DNA from: Pseudoscleropodium purum
Taxonomy: Eukaryota; Streptophyta; Bryopsida; Hypnales; Brachytheciaceae
Assembly: GCA_963969395.1 (NCBI GenBank)
Contig: OZ017801.1
Location: forward strand, 13,583,611 to 13,647,610
Length of the DNA: 64,000 nt
Direction: 5' to 3'
The position numbers and the translations under genes are program-made. The first letter of the stretch is position 1, and each line of letters opens with the position of its first letter. Of this stretch, positions 21,070 through 33,215 are shown one piece after another. The notes beneath the pieces were generated by a model. The model worked only from the letters and a program-made list of their open reading frames with translations. It had not been told where the DNA came from and did not search any database.

Positions 21070-23375
21070 GCCTCACTACTGGTGTATCATTCTCTTCTAG
21101 AATAAACTTGAGCAATGTTTTGCAAATATTTTTTTCAACATGCATGATGTCTACTATGTGTCTGCAAGGAAGGTCTTGCATTCAAATAGTATGCATCAAT
21201 GACTTTCTGCTTTTGACTTGTCCTAAATGAAATCAGTAGTATTGAATCAAGCCTACCCCTCAATTTGCTCAAGAACTTGAACTTCCATGTCAATTTATCA
21301 TTACAAATTTTTCTTTACTACATATTCCTCAAGTCTTTGAAATCAAAATCAATCATGACTCAAATGCTACTTTGAGGAATCGTTAAATACATGACTCTTA
21401 AGAAATTAGTCCTCATGATATTTTCAGAAAACATTCCCTCATAACCTTCTTCAACCAAAATATGCACATGGGCTTGTCTATTGTAAAACTACCAATCATC
21501 TATAAAAAAACTCTAAGCGAAAAATCTCCAAAACAATTTCATTTCAGTAGGTCTTATGAGGACTTCAATGGTAACAAAGCATTCAGCATATTCAGTCTAG
21601 CATTCAATCTGCGCATTGTAGGACTAAAAGCTGCCTTCTACAAGAGAAGGTCTTAGTTTAGTGCAATGTTCCCTGTAGGAGCAATTCGGTTTCCAAACTC
21701 TATTGTCATGTGTTCCCACCATTTCTAATGTATATGCACAAGAGTAAATGTTTCACATGAAGTTGTTCACATCTCTATACGTATTTTTCATAAACACGAT
21801 ACATATCTCATGCTTAGAGTACCTTGCACAGCCTACATCCATCAGACATACTTTTTGCAAATTAGTCTACTTCAGAGGACTACAAAACAATTAAATTTGA
21901 AGAAGATATATTGTCTGCACTATTTGATGAACATGTATTGTTTTAAAAATGACAAGTTGTGGAAGTCAATGCACTTTGCTATTTAATCGATGGATAGATG
22001 ACATCCGAGGCGCTCCTACAACAAAGTCACCATCCCCATAGATTCTACTGCCTGGTCTCTTTGAAATTCATTTCAGTAATGAATTAGAGTCTACGGAATG
22101 GCTTTGGTAATTACAATGATGTCCCTATATACGCTTTCTAATGCCAATGTTCTATTTCACCATTTTCCTTTCAATAGTCTAGTTATTCCAATGACGTGCA
22201 CCACTGGCTTACCTAAGAAACTACTTGCTTGCGTATGTGTCGACATACATTACTCACTACAAGTATTACGCCTACACTTCACAAAATTCATAATTGAATG
22301 GACCTTAGCTTCTGCAATGTGTATCCCATCAATTTCCTCCTCCAATCTCCAATATATGTAAACATTTTTGTAGACCACGATGTCCACTATGTGCATATTA
22401 CTACAAGAACTGAGTTTACATACACTAATTGAACCCAGTAAACAAAAATGGTACTTTCTTTTTCCTCTCTAACACAATTCATGCATTCACAATCAGTTTT
22501 AGAAATCCTAACATTCCTCCGTCATTACATCATGAATGGACGTTCCGTAAGTGTATTGTACGACAGTTTGAAACGTTCCAGTCAACACTGCATGTAAAAC
22601 ATTTTGGGGCATGCACTAAATTATGTATTCCTTTAAGGCCCTACTAAAAAATCAGTCATTAATAGTGGACAACATAAATTGCACTAAAAAGGACACCTTA
22701 TCTTCTAATATGGTAATCTGTAAAATATACTGACATGCTTCACTCCATGTTTCTTGACTAGGTCTTCATCCGCATCCTCTACTCCACTATCTTAAAGGTA
22801 ACACTCTTGCTCCAATCCTTTTTTGTAAATTCATTCTTTTGTTTGACATTCTAGAGGAGAAGATGTTTGCTTGTCCGTTGAAAGCTCTTCTAGCATTCTT
22901 GAAAAGGATGTTGCAAATCTAAGAACCTCTGGCCACCCAAATAAATCATCTTCCATAAAATACCTGAATACTCCAAAACAGTATGTTTGCTATATAATAG
23001 ACAATCTCTATAGCCCTTTGTCTGTTGCTTAGACAGAAGACCGTAAGCTGGGAAGTCATGCACCAACTACATCAACACTGCCTACAAAGTGAAGTGCCTC
23101 TGACCACTAGGTTTTGACATATCAATAGCAGGAACTCCTTCCTACAATTCCATCAAATCTTCTACTAAGGGTTCTAGATAAACGTCAATGACCTTAGTTA
23201 CAAGAGGACCAGGAATTAAAAGAATTAAATTCGGAATAAACGTTTTGGTTGTCATCTACGGAGGTAGATTGTAAACAACCATCAGAAATGGCTACATGGA
23301 GTGCTTTGTAGATTGATTTCCATAAGGATTAATACCATCACCTACAAGACTTATGCGCAAGTTGGTATGAATGGA
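21070..23375 (-). pseudogene. CACTA-1 transposase, decayed tnp2 core
   Basis: No long frame survives, but minus-strand fragments match the tnp2 core. Near 23120-23220 is an IPGPLVTKVIDVYLEPLVED-like run. Just before 23375 is a run ending VGDGINPYG, equivalent to ALDGVNPFK in CACTA-2. Many indels and stops separate them. The N-terminal part would lie further right but is missing: sequence identity changes at about 23376. Confidence 0.5.
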
Positions 23376-24891
23376 TGTGTAAGTCCCAATTTCGTCACAT
23401 GGAACTTAGTCTTTATTTTTTTGATTTCCTATAGTTTTTGAGTGTGGTTTTAGGTGTGAAAAGACCAGAAACACATGTTGGATCAAAACTTGTATTGTAC
23501 ATACCAATACACCCTCTAGTCACTTTATGCCTAGTTTTGTACATATACAACATAGACTTGTATGTAGATAGGGTAGAAACTCACCTTTTGTACATAATTA
23601 GTGTGTTTAGTAGAAACTGCCCAATTATCTTCACCTACCATGCATTGAGATACAAATTGGCTAAATTTAGTTTAAGGAAATCTTGTGAGAACCCTATAAT
23701 AGATTTCTTGTGATAGGTTTCAATTTTTCCATTCCATTGACGAAATAGTAGGAACCCCAATTGTTAGCTTGTAGGTGAAGAAACTCAAACTGGAGCATCA
23801 AAGGGCATCTACGACCTAAATATGGTGATTTGAAGTGGAAGTCACGCTAGGAGTCCAACGGAGTCATCACTTTGCCAAAATTCTCCTTTTTGTAGAAGAT
23901 TCTCTATTTCACTAAAAGTTAAAGGAGGTAGTGGGATTTGTACTCATTTTCCACGGATGCAAGGTAAAAATGTAAACTTGCACAATTCTTGAAGAATTCC
24001 ATGAGAGGTTCCCCTAAAAGTCTCGGTTTTTTCTAATCATCCTAAATTTTTTTCCAAGTAGTCAACCGCTTGAATCTGACATGGTAAAATTGTGAAAATT
24101 ACCATGAGTGTGGTAAAATCTCACTAAAAATTAATATATCTTTTTTCATGTTTATAAAGGACTTTGACAAGTTTCGTGGCATTTCAATAGCGGAAAATGC
24201 CCCAAATAGCAAGATCCTCCAAAACTAGCAAATTCAAGGATCGAGTACAGAGTTGACCGGCATAGCGGGAGCATATGACATCAAAATAAAACAAACTTAG
24301 GATCTTTTCTTACTCCCTTGAACCTACTTAGGTGTGTAGGCTAGTTACTTTTGTCAAACTGTGAAAACTCCAAAACTTAGGTTTTTACCCATTTTGAGTT
24401 TCTAGTTACCGCAAAGATTCTTTAGAATTTTGACATTGGAAAAGGATGATTGGCAATGAAAACCTCCAAAAACAAGGATGATTGGCAATGCCACATAAAT
24501 TAGAGTCTTGTAGGCTAAAAATGGCATTTTGAAGCCATGGGCGCAATCACTTTTCCATTTGGAGTATTTCTTCAAAAGTTAGAAGTTAAGTCCAATGTGG
24601 AAGTCAAAATTGAAAGGATTAAATTGAAAATCTCAAGTGATAAGGTTACCTACAGTAGTAGGAAATTGGAGAGAGATGAGACCCTTGAAATGTATTTAAG
24701 GGCTCTCATTTCTCTTCCAAAACACCCTTTTCAGTTCAATTCGAACCTCTTGTTAGAGTATTGGATCCATTCAATTGGATATTTGGCCAATTTATGTTGC
24801 ATTGCCAATCATCCTTGTTTTTGGAGCATTTTTAGCTCCAACTGTTGGTATTTTTGTAGCTTTTTTTGGAAGACATTGGGGTCCTTCCAAT
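23376..24891. other. Possible LTR remnant cut by CACTA-2
   Basis: An abrupt switch from CACTA-1 coding remnants to unrelated sequence beginning TGTGTAAGTCCC suggests the start of an LTR. A TATA-like 'gtatttaagggctctc' lies near 24690. No matching second LTR or target duplication is visible because CACTA-2 begins at 24892. A 120-codon open frame at 24537-24899 has no recognisable domain and I do not regard it as a gene. Confidence 0.3.
24464..24826. repeat. Perfect 27-bp inverted repeat, 309-bp loop
   Basis: 24464-24490 (starting CTCCAAAAACAAGGATGATT) and 24800-24826 are exact reverse complements. A partial direct copy of the first arm precedes it near 24441. The structure lies within the LTR-like remnant, just left of the CACTA-2 terminus. 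Confidence 0.7.
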
Positions 24892-27480
24892 CACTATAAG
24901 AAACCCGCGTTTTTGTACGCGTTTCACTATAACGTGGCCTGTTTTTTTTGATGTCACTGCGTTTTTTGGAAAACACGCGCAGGAGGGTCGATTTTTTTTG
25001 ATGACATCGGAAACGCAGTCGTGGACAATAAGAAATATGTGGATGTCCTGTCGAATAGGGGTGTTCTTTACAACGTCAAAAAAAATGGACCCCGTTTTTT
25101 TTTATGTCATGAAAAACACGAATTCGCCACGTCAGCCATTGCTGTCTGTTTCACTGCGGGCAGATGCACTGCTGCCACAAAGCGGTTAGGGGGGGGCGCT
25201 GCCCTAGATGAAAAAACCTGAGTACAAGCTAGCAAGAGCTTGAGGGTCTCCACATGAGACTTTTTAGGTGGATGTGAAGTCATGAATGTAGGGTACAATG
25301 AAAATCACATATATGGGCACATTTTATTATTTAACAAGTGTGTTTTTAGGGTACAAGTCTACGCTAGGCCAAAATAAAAAGGATGCATGTCATTAATTAT
25401 TTTAGACCCAAAAAAATTAAAGAGAGGAAAAAGAAATGGGGAGTGATTGGGATGGAGTCACAAAAGTGAAGTTACACCATTGGGTTGGGGATCATGAGTT
25501 GGGAAAAAAATTGGAGAGTCACTGGAAGTACTGCCTGGGATCACAGTGACATTATTCCATTGGGTTGGAGGCTCGGGTGCAATTTAATTGGACCCAAAAA
25601 AATGGGAAGTCACTTGTAGTCTTTAGAGTCAATTTATTCCATTGAACATTGGACTCTTCGAGTTTGGAAAATGAAGTGTGGAGTGATAGGAGGTCCCACT
25701 AACGAGGTTTATTCCATTGGGTTGGGTTGGGCCGTTGGGGGGGGGACTAAATGCAAAATGGAGAGTAATTAATTGGGAGTACCACGGAGGCAATAATAAA
25801 TTCAAGAGATGGCCCAAAAAATTGGGGAGCGATTGGAACATGGTTTAGGCAATGATTTTCGGCCATTCATTTATATATACTTTTCATGATCCAAAATGTA
25901 TAGGATTAACAAAGCTAGGGTGAATCGACCCAACCAATAATATTCTACTTTGAAAATTAGGGATTAGAAACAATGACAACTTCCACATATATACTTCTAG
26001 TACAATGTTTAGGTTTTAGAATGTATGCATACTGTTCAATTGAAAAGGGAAATGGCTCAATCAATCATCCAATTCCTCCACGAAAACTACATAGTGAAAA
26101 GAATGTATCCTTTTCAATTAATTAACTACATTGTCTCAATGTACTTATGATATCCCAAATTGAGGGGATAATCAAAATTTAAATAAATGGGCAATTGTCA
26201 TAGGTACAACACTGTGACTGCTACATTTATTTTTAGATTAGATGACTGTATGCAAACCGGATTGTTGTAGAGTACTATATTGTTCTGGAAAAAATGTATG
26301 TGTCCTTTACAAAATTGAAAGTGCCTCATGCAAGATGAAAAATGCCAATTGCATCAAATATTATGTTGAATTGTCATAAATTATTGTAGTGAGTGATTGT
26401 TAACTTGTTTGGGGGTATTGTATAGTGTTCATGCACTTTACTCTCATTCTAACCTCAACGATGATGTACTTATCAAAATGGCATATGCCAAGTGTTTAAA
26501 ATATAGGTAGGTAGAAGAATACAATCCAAATTGAAATATTCCACCCACAATATTTGGGAGTGCAAAAAACAATTCATTGGAATAAACATGCCCTCCCTAC
26601 TTGTAATTGTGAAAACAATATATGATAGAGTACCTATGTTGGAAAAGACCCCCACAATTTTGTAGAAAACTTTTTGACATACAAATGATCAAGGTTCTTC
26701 ACCTTCGGAATAAGGCTTTGGTTTAGGATTGTTGGAAATGTATGGTTTCATAAAAAAAACCATAAGTAAAGATACCTCAACCAAATATATAGACATAAAA
26801 AAGGGGAGACCCTTCTCAGTGGAATAGCAATGGCCTCATAACAATAATAGATTTGGCATACCCAAAAAAGGAAACAATGAAAACCATTAACTTGCAACCT
26901 CAAAAGGGTTGAAAAAAAATATAGAGACTGAAACTGAAACATTGCTCATACTGGCTCTTGCTTCCCTAATTCACTTACATGAAATTTACAAAATGCCACC
27001 TATTCCCTAGATAATCAAAAAGTACTTGGACAAGACCGTTTACGCCTTTTCCCTCGATAAAATTAACACCCCCTTATGACAAAAAAGGATTCTGTGCAAT
27101 AACATGGCCAATGCTTGCTAAACATCACTTTCTCCACGTGAAGGAGGGATTCCAAAATATAGGTTCCTTTTAATACTATGGAATTGGTAAATTACATTCA
27201 CTCTTGATTTCCACTTACATGTACCTAAGAGCCTCACTAAATAACTACATATATGATTGAGAAATAATTAATAATAGTACGCATATGAATGAATCATGCG
27301 CTATTGATATGGGGCCAGTACAAGGTGCACACTTCTGTATTACACTTTGAATATCCTTGTCACATATGAGAAGTAGCCTGCTCAAAAGATGTTGTCGTCA
27401 CCTTAGTTAACACATTACTTAGAAAGTTGTCTTCAACGTCCATGAGGACGTCAGAAACCACAACAACTATGTGACTGACA
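24892..27480. other. Left subterminal region of CACTA-2, with ~77-bp repeats
   Basis: The first ~300 bp repeat short phrases such as cgttttttg, gatgtcac and aaacgcag, matching the style of the right end. At about 25440-25860 a degenerate repeat of about 75-80 bp recurs ('ccattgggttgg' near 25483, 25558 and 25712, a variant near 25640, interspersed with 'gagtgattgg'-like phrases). 25870-27480 shows no gene or clear structure. Confidence 0.5.
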
Positions 27481-27565
27481 TGACATTATACACAACATTG
27501 TATAAAACATATACTGCCACTGTAATTCTATTCACCTATTCACTATGGGAATGGCCTTCCATTCC

Positions 27566-28267
27566 CTACTGTTCTATAGTAGTGTCATCCTCGGTTGAAG
27601 ACTCTACTACTGCTGGGATGTGTATACCATCGGCTACTGCGGCTTCTCTCTCGGGCTCTACTTCCAACATCTGCGCTTGCAACCCAGCAAAGTCATTGTC
27701 ATTCCCTACATCAGTCATGGTAGGCACAGATTGATTCACTTGTAGCTCCCCACGTCTACTCCAAATATCTGTGCGACACACAACCTTCCATCCTGGCCTT
27801 CTTGTGTCATCGGAAAAGAAAACTTGTTGGCAATGTAAAGGAAAGGCAAATGAGTCGGGATGGACTTTTCCATCCATGCGGTTGAAGTTTGCGATGGTGA
27901 ATCCATATTGGTCTCTTCGAATGTTAGGGCATCGAAGATCTTCTGTACCGCAAACCCAATTGCAAACAAGGACCGTGGTGCAATGATTTCTATAGTCCAA
28001 CTCTAAGATCTCTTGAAGGTATCCCACGTACTCTTTGGTTCTTTCTATCAAGCGCCCATTGCGAAGCCCCCACCCAAGTTGCTCTGTAAATGAGGCTGCA
28101 ATTCCTGAATCGCAAGTGACACGGGCCCCCTCCGCACTATGAACACGCAAGTGCATGCCGAAGGCATACATTTGGCGATGTGAGATGGCATATCGCTGTG
28201 GCGGTTGTGCATACTCTACAACATCGGCTTCGACATGCTCACCACCATCTCGTAGTACTTGCACTTA
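27566..28267 (-). pseudogene. CACTA-2 transposase, DUF4216-like C-terminal exon
   Basis: This 232-codon open segment has a central GYLQEILELDYRNH block, a DQYGFTIANF block and a later FPLHCQQVFFSDD...WKVV run, the usual layout of the DUF4216 C-terminal part of CACTA transposases. It ends with an acidic tail (ESSTEDDTTIEQ). It is itself uninterrupted but belongs to a gene with stops upstream and a 24-kb insertion in an earlier exon. It shares the DUF4216 blocks with the CACTA-1 fragment at 6241-6690. Confidence 0.75.
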
Positions 28268-28741
28268 CGTACTCAACCATGTCGGAAAAGGAGGTAAGTC
28301 TAGAAGATTGCTGGGATAGCGTATGGACATTGAAGGTTGTCGACGGCGGAATTGTCTGCGAAAGGCCTCCCTCTCTTCCCACTGTTGTCCTCTTGCTGTT
28401 AGATATTGCCTACAAGACATTCCAAGCACACATAGTTAGACAACTATTACAATGCAAACTGACATGACAATTACACTACAAGCTATACACTGGGCTACCG
28501 GTCACTTCTGAGCCCAAACTTTGTCGTCTCTGATGTCCACTGCAACATCTCTATGTCGCAGATGACGTCAACTGTGATAGACACCTTCACGATCGCCAGG
28601 AAAGTGGGTTGCGCGTGATGTCACAGTCCACGTGTCCTATGATGTTCTCAAAAGTGTCCTCCGTGGCAAGAAACAAAGAAACCAGCAACACAAAATCAGG
28701 CTAAGTGCATGAATCTGAACTGAAATGACTGTACAAGAGTA

Positions 28742-29310
28742 CTCACTGTCGCCACTCGTCTAAGCAAGCTGCATTGTCCAAGACAAAGGCATGAGTGTAG
28801 TTGCGGAACTCATTAGACATCTTTCTTCTTCGTTTAGAGTTGCTCCGAAGAATTTCATCATTCATGATGGGCTCCTCCATGGCGTCCCAAACACGTTGAG
28901 TTGTTCCTTTGTATTGACGCATGTACTCTGTGCAAAATCTAAGCGTCTCTTCCATTCGGTATCCTTCAACAATGCTACCCTCTGGATGTGCAAAGGTCCG
29001 TACATAGTCCTTCAACGTTTTCATGTATCGCTCTATTGGATACATCCAGCGGCAATGCACGGGCCCGCATTTGAATAATTGCTCTACTAGATGCAAGGGG
29101 AGATGCGACATGATGTTGAGGAAGGTTGTTGGAAATTCTTTCTCAAACTCACATGTTGCCATGACTACATCATGCATCATGTCATCCTTGTCTGCAAGTC
29201 GTATCTCCTTTGCACATAGTCTTTGGAAAACCCTGCTCATTTTAATTATAGGTAACCGCACTCACTCGTCTAGTATGTTGCGAACTGCAATGGGGAGGAT
29301 CTGCACAAGA
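28742..29310 (-). pseudogene. CACTA-2 transposase, DUF4218-like exon
   Basis: The exon includes SHLPLHLVEQLFKCGPVHCR, RRWMYP-type wording, QRVWDAMEEPIMNDEI and HAFVLDNAACLDEW, diagnostic of DUF4218 in CACTA transposases. The minus-strand 5' part reads ILPIAVRNILDE and is then cut by an in-frame TGA at 29262-29264 before the long open run. The 3' side has a GTGAGT donor after the codons for EWRQ near 28742. Confidence 0.75.
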
Positions 29311-29645
29311 GGTAATTAAAAAACCAAGAAATTACTCCAAAGCTGGTGCAATGTACCATTGGCTACTGGAATCAACAAAGTCCCACAATAGATGCCGTGT
29401 ACTACTATGTTTTATTGGACATACACTCAAACAAGCAAAACGTGCATAGGTTTAGGATAACATGCAATGGCCCATCATACGACGCACCTTCCTATGATTG
29501 TACACACCGTGGTCGTGACAAGCAACATGGCCATGATACTTGTAACATTCAAGCAACGTTTGAGAACATCCTCTTATCCCCACATGGTTCAAACGTGTGA
29601 CACTTTAAGAGTATAATTCACTAAAAATGGAAGTCTATTGAGTAC

Positions 29646-29994
29646 CTGTTGCATGAGCACATGATAATCATGCGTCTTCATGTACTGTAGCTTTCCATTG
29701 ACTAAGCGCTTGTGAATGCTCCCAACATAGTTTGTGGGGGTCCGAATTGCGGACACTATAGCAACAAACTCTCTACGCTCGCTTGCCGTTAATATGAAAG
29801 GCGCATGTGGCATGTAGTACTCGTCGTTCTGTCGTCGCGGAGGTTGCAACCATAATTCTTCCCGAATGCCCAATTGCTCAACATCCAATTGACTACCGGC
29901 ACTATCCTTCATGGCAAATAGTGTCTTCAATATGTTTTCGTAGAAATTTTTCTCACAATGCATAGCATCCAAGATAAAAGGCTCCAACAAATGC
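29646..29994 (-). pseudogene. CACTA-2 transposase, tnp2 C-terminal exon
   Basis: The open run contains EPFILDAMHCEKNFYENILK, then GIREELWLQPP and SIHKRLVNGKLQYMKTHDYH. This is the stretch that joins the tnp2 catalytic region to DUF4218 in this family. Splice sites are plausible at both sides: an acceptor TTGGCAG just before the codons for HLLEPF near 29994, and a GTACTC donor near 29645. The exon has no internal stop. Confidence 0.7.
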
Positions 29995-30275
29995 TGCCAA
30001 CATCACATAGACAAAGTCAGTAAGAACCGAAAAATTTCTTTTCTTTTGCCTTCTTCAAGGAACAACACTGTGCTTTAGTTTGAACCTTCCTAGACATTCT
30101 TCACAAGTACGCGTATAGCCTCACCACGTCAGCATGAATGTCACTTTTGACATCATCTACGATGTCAAAAGGGACAGGGAAACCCTTTGTGTCTTCATAG
30201 ATGTCGCGTGCAACACATTATAGAATGGGACTGCAGTACAGAGTTGAGAAGCATGCATGGAAACAATAGACTGAC

Positions 30276-31815
30276 CTCCCAATATGGAAGCTCATAAAGT
30301 GCACAGAGGTGCTTTACTCCCGTGAGGTGGACTGGGTCATCAGGCCCATTTTCTTTTCCTCCTAGGTCCAAGTACGATTCCTGCCACGCAGCATACCGGA
30401 TGATGTCTTCGGATGTTTGCGGTTGTAGCCTCTCACGATGCTCCTCCTAGCCATTGAATCTCCTATTGCGCCGATACGGATGGTGTCTAGGTAAGTAACG
30501 ACGAATGCCACCATATACTATCTTCGAACCTTTTGTTCTCCCATTAGGAAGAACATCACCCATCCTAGCCATCCTGGCATCTGTGTCTTTGCCGCAAGAA
30601 GGGCAACCCTTATACCCCTTACAACATAAACCAAAAATGAGCCCAAATGCCGGAAAATCAGAGATTGTCCACATGACCAAAGCACGTAAGGTGAAAGTAC
30701 GGTTGCCTTCTGGTTTGGAGAAATCAAGGGCTGAAACACCATGCCACAATTGCAACAATTCTTTCACCAATGGACGTATGAAGACACCAATGCCTTTGGA
30801 TGTTGGTGAGTGCTTTCCCGAGACAAGTATGCATAAAGAAATGAAAAATTTCTTGGTGACAAACCAGGGCTCAAAGTTGTATATCAAAATCAGGATAGGC
30901 CAAGTAGACCAATTTGTGTTGTTAAGCTTGAATGGATTCACACCATCTAAAGCAATAGCAAGCCGCATGTTCCGAGGTTCAATACCAAAGTTGCCGAATG
31001 CGATGTTGTTATCGACATGCTTCCACGTAGGGCTGTCCACCACGGAATGCATGATGCCATCATTGCTGACATGCTTGGTGTAGCCTGTCAACATGCACAC
31101 AATCTCTGATGACCTCCACATCCTCTTCAAACGAGGAATGAGGGGAAAATGTCGAATGACCTTCGAGGGAATACTATTCGTTCCATCCATCCAACGTGAG
31201 CTCCTACACTTTGGACAACTATCAAGCGTGGAGTGCTCATCTTCAGAAAGAATGCATCCATTTGGACAAGCATGCACGTTGTTGGAGTGGAGACCTAGCT
31301 TGCGAATGCTCCTCCGCACTTCATAATGGGTACGGGGCAGCTTATTGCCTTTTGGTAGTAAGTCCGAAGATAGAAATCGAAACAATTTATCTGTGAACTT
31401 ATTGCTCACACGAAACACCGTGCACATGTTCATGATAATGATTGTGGCTGATACTACACTTGTTCCCGAGTTCGGGTACACTGGTGTAGTAGCTTGTCTG
31501 TAGAGATCTTCCAGCCCATCTATATTGTCGCCAACACCATCATCTTCCTCTGCGAACTCCATTCCAGCCTCAGCCTCTCCATGTAGTGCATCTCCTCTAC
31601 CCAAGGCCTCCATCACTTGTCGGTGGACCTCGTGAAACTCATCTAGAGGACGGTTCACATCCACGTTAGCCTCCTGTGGATCTACATCACCTGAATCCAT
31701 GTCTTGTATGTCAGCTCCGACGTTGTACGTAGCATTGTCAATGATGTCGTCATCGTAAGCAATATCTTCAACCCACATTCCTTGAGGTGGATAGCCCTCG
31801 GGAGGGTCTCCACCC
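30276..31815 (-). pseudogene. CACTA-2 transposase, tnp2 core exon (3' of the 24-kb insertion)
   Basis: A 456-codon open run (30447-31817) is followed by a TAG at 30447-30449 and then about 57 more in-frame codons to a GTCAGT donor at 30275. It includes a linker rich in Asp/Glu, a zinc-ribbon-like CPNGCILSED...CPKC segment, and tnp2 wording: IRLAIALDGVNPF-type motif, WPILILIYNFEPWFVTKKFF, GVSALDFSKPEGNRTFTLRA, CCKGYKGCPSCG. tnp2 is the DDE-type transposase of CACTA elements. The exon begins directly at the AATA duplication of the 24-kb insertion, and its frame continues in 55896-56154 across that insertion. Confidence 0.8.
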
Positions 31816-31819
31816 AATA

Positions 31820-31847
31820 AAGGCCATATTCGTTAATTTGAGACAAA
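31820..31847 (+). repeat. Left 28-bp TIR of the 24-kb transposon
   Basis: It is identical over 28 bp to the complement of 55864-55891. Beyond this the two ends differ, although both contain 'gagactttcaaa' a little further in. Confidence 0.85.
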
Positions 31848-32731
31848 ATGGTCATTTTGAGACTTTCAAAACACAAGTGCAACGTTTTTTTGACAATATA
31901 GTTGTTCAATTCAATGATAAATAAAGTTTAGTATTGAATGACTAAGCAACCTTGAGACTGCGATTTCAAACAAATGTAGCCAATGAAGGAAAATTACATT
32001 AGTACACCATATAATTAAAAAATTTTGTTCACATCGAAGGAAAAATATTGAAAGAGTTTGCACTCAACAAGTTCAATTTACTTGGAATATTAAACTATAT
32101 TATTCTATTTTGAATGGCTTGTAGCATTTCTTCATAAATGAACTTCTAATTTCTTAGAGTTTGTGTGTATATACAAAGTGGTTGCTTGCTTTGTTTTTCA
32201 AAATACTAGATTTTTACATTATATCTACCTTGTTATTAACCTATAAAGTCCCAAGGTATTTTTGAAGACAAAGACCATTCAAAACTGCTATTTCTATTGC
32301 AAAGAGGAAGAGAGTATTCAAAGTCTTGCAAAAAATACTTGAAAATGTTTTTATTTCTATTGCAAAAGAGCAAAAAATTGGCTTTCTTTTAGATTTGACT
32401 ACAGGATCTTGTACTACACTAGTATAAAAATGTGGAGTATGATGTTTCAAAAACTTTCACCACGTGGATATAAAGATATTTACATTTAAAGGACAAGAAA
32501 ACATGTATTTCCTAACCTTGCTTGGCAAGCTTTTTTGGCTTAGTTTGAATCTTCTTAACTTAAATAAATTTGTAGGACGCATTTTGATTTTATATTTTGG
32601 GATGTTGAACAACTGTGTTGAAAATGTAGACCATAGAAATTCAACAACAAAGTACTAAATTTTCACTCATTCAATTAATACTAAGCAGATGTAGATTCAA
32701 GGTTGAAATAAAAACTAAATTCTTAATAGTT
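31848..32731. other. Left end region of the 24-kb transposon
   Basis: AT-rich noncoding DNA between the left TIR and solo-LTR unit 3. Short open frames (32241-32450 minus, 32464-32658 plus) have no recognisable content. I see no repeats beyond the TIR-proximal 'gagactttcaaa'. Confidence 0.5.
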
Positions 32732-32932
32732 TGTCGCAGCTTAGAATTTTGATTTTCTTAGTATACACCCAAATAGGAACAGAAACTAGTCATTAGCTAA
32801 CCGGATCCGATTAGGTGGGGAAGGAAAACTCAGAATTAGCACGGAACGTGAAGTAGTGGGCTTCTTGGATCTAATCCGGTCAGGAGTAACTAACGACGGA
32901 AACAGAATGCAACACGGATTAGGTCTAGGACT

Positions 32933-33006
32933 GGATTATGATGGTGAACCGGATTATGATGGTAAACCGGATTCATGATGACAAACCGGATTCATGATGA
33001 CAAACC
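32933..33006 (+). repeat. Four tandem 18-19 bp U3 repeats
   Basis: The unit GGATTATGATGGTRAACC or GGATTCATGATGACAAACC occurs four times in a row directly upstream of the first TATA box. Units 1 and 2 have three copies. Position and copy-number change suggest a promoter-proximal enhancer array. Each join creates a CCGG. Confidence 0.65.
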
Positions 33007-33022
33007 GGAAAGGGTCCAGGGA

Positions 33023-33030
33023 CTATATAA
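33023..33030 (+). promoter_or_regulatory. TATA box of the LTR gene (unit 3)
   Basis: CTATATAA lies about 190 bp before the ATG at 33216. In units 1 and 2 the same place reads CTATAAAAGG. The distance leaves a 5' leader of about 160 nt. Confidence 0.5.
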
Positions 33031-33215
33031 GGAGGAGCTTTCACTGTTGCACCCCCTTTTAGAAACTCGACCTTGAGCGCGCGCGGTTGAGTTTTTGTCG
33101 TTTGTGCGTTTGTGCGTCTGTACGTTTGTGTTTTGTCTGTTTTGCTTCCGGTTGAGATCGGAGAGAGGAAGTGAGGAACGGGACGTGCGGCTAGAAGAGA
33201 GTGAGGTAGATGTGA

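Larger units (their letters stand above)
3884..23375 (-). mobile_element. CACTA-1: old, heavily nested CACTA (En/Spm) transposon
   Basis: The left end CACTATAAAAAAACTTGTG is a CACTA terminus of the same style as CACTA-2. The minus strand carries broken pieces of a tnp2-type transposase. These are a central tnp2 segment (about 21070-23375), a DUF4218-like segment (20361-21069), a short continuation at 16980-17050, and a DUF4216-like C-terminal segment (6241-6666). A gypsy element (7103-16765) and solo-LTR unit 2 (17051-20355) interrupt it, both with clear target duplications. Reading across the unit-2 insertion keeps the transposase frame open for about 20 codons. The right end was not found: the sequence changes to an LTR-like segment at about 23376, so CACTA-1 is truncated or its other part lies outside the window. 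Confidence 0.65.

Noticed and set aside
27566..31815. Annotating the DUF4218/DUF4216 and tnp2 frames as separate host genes
   Set aside because: They are exons of one CACTA transposase in consistent order and strand within CACTA ends.
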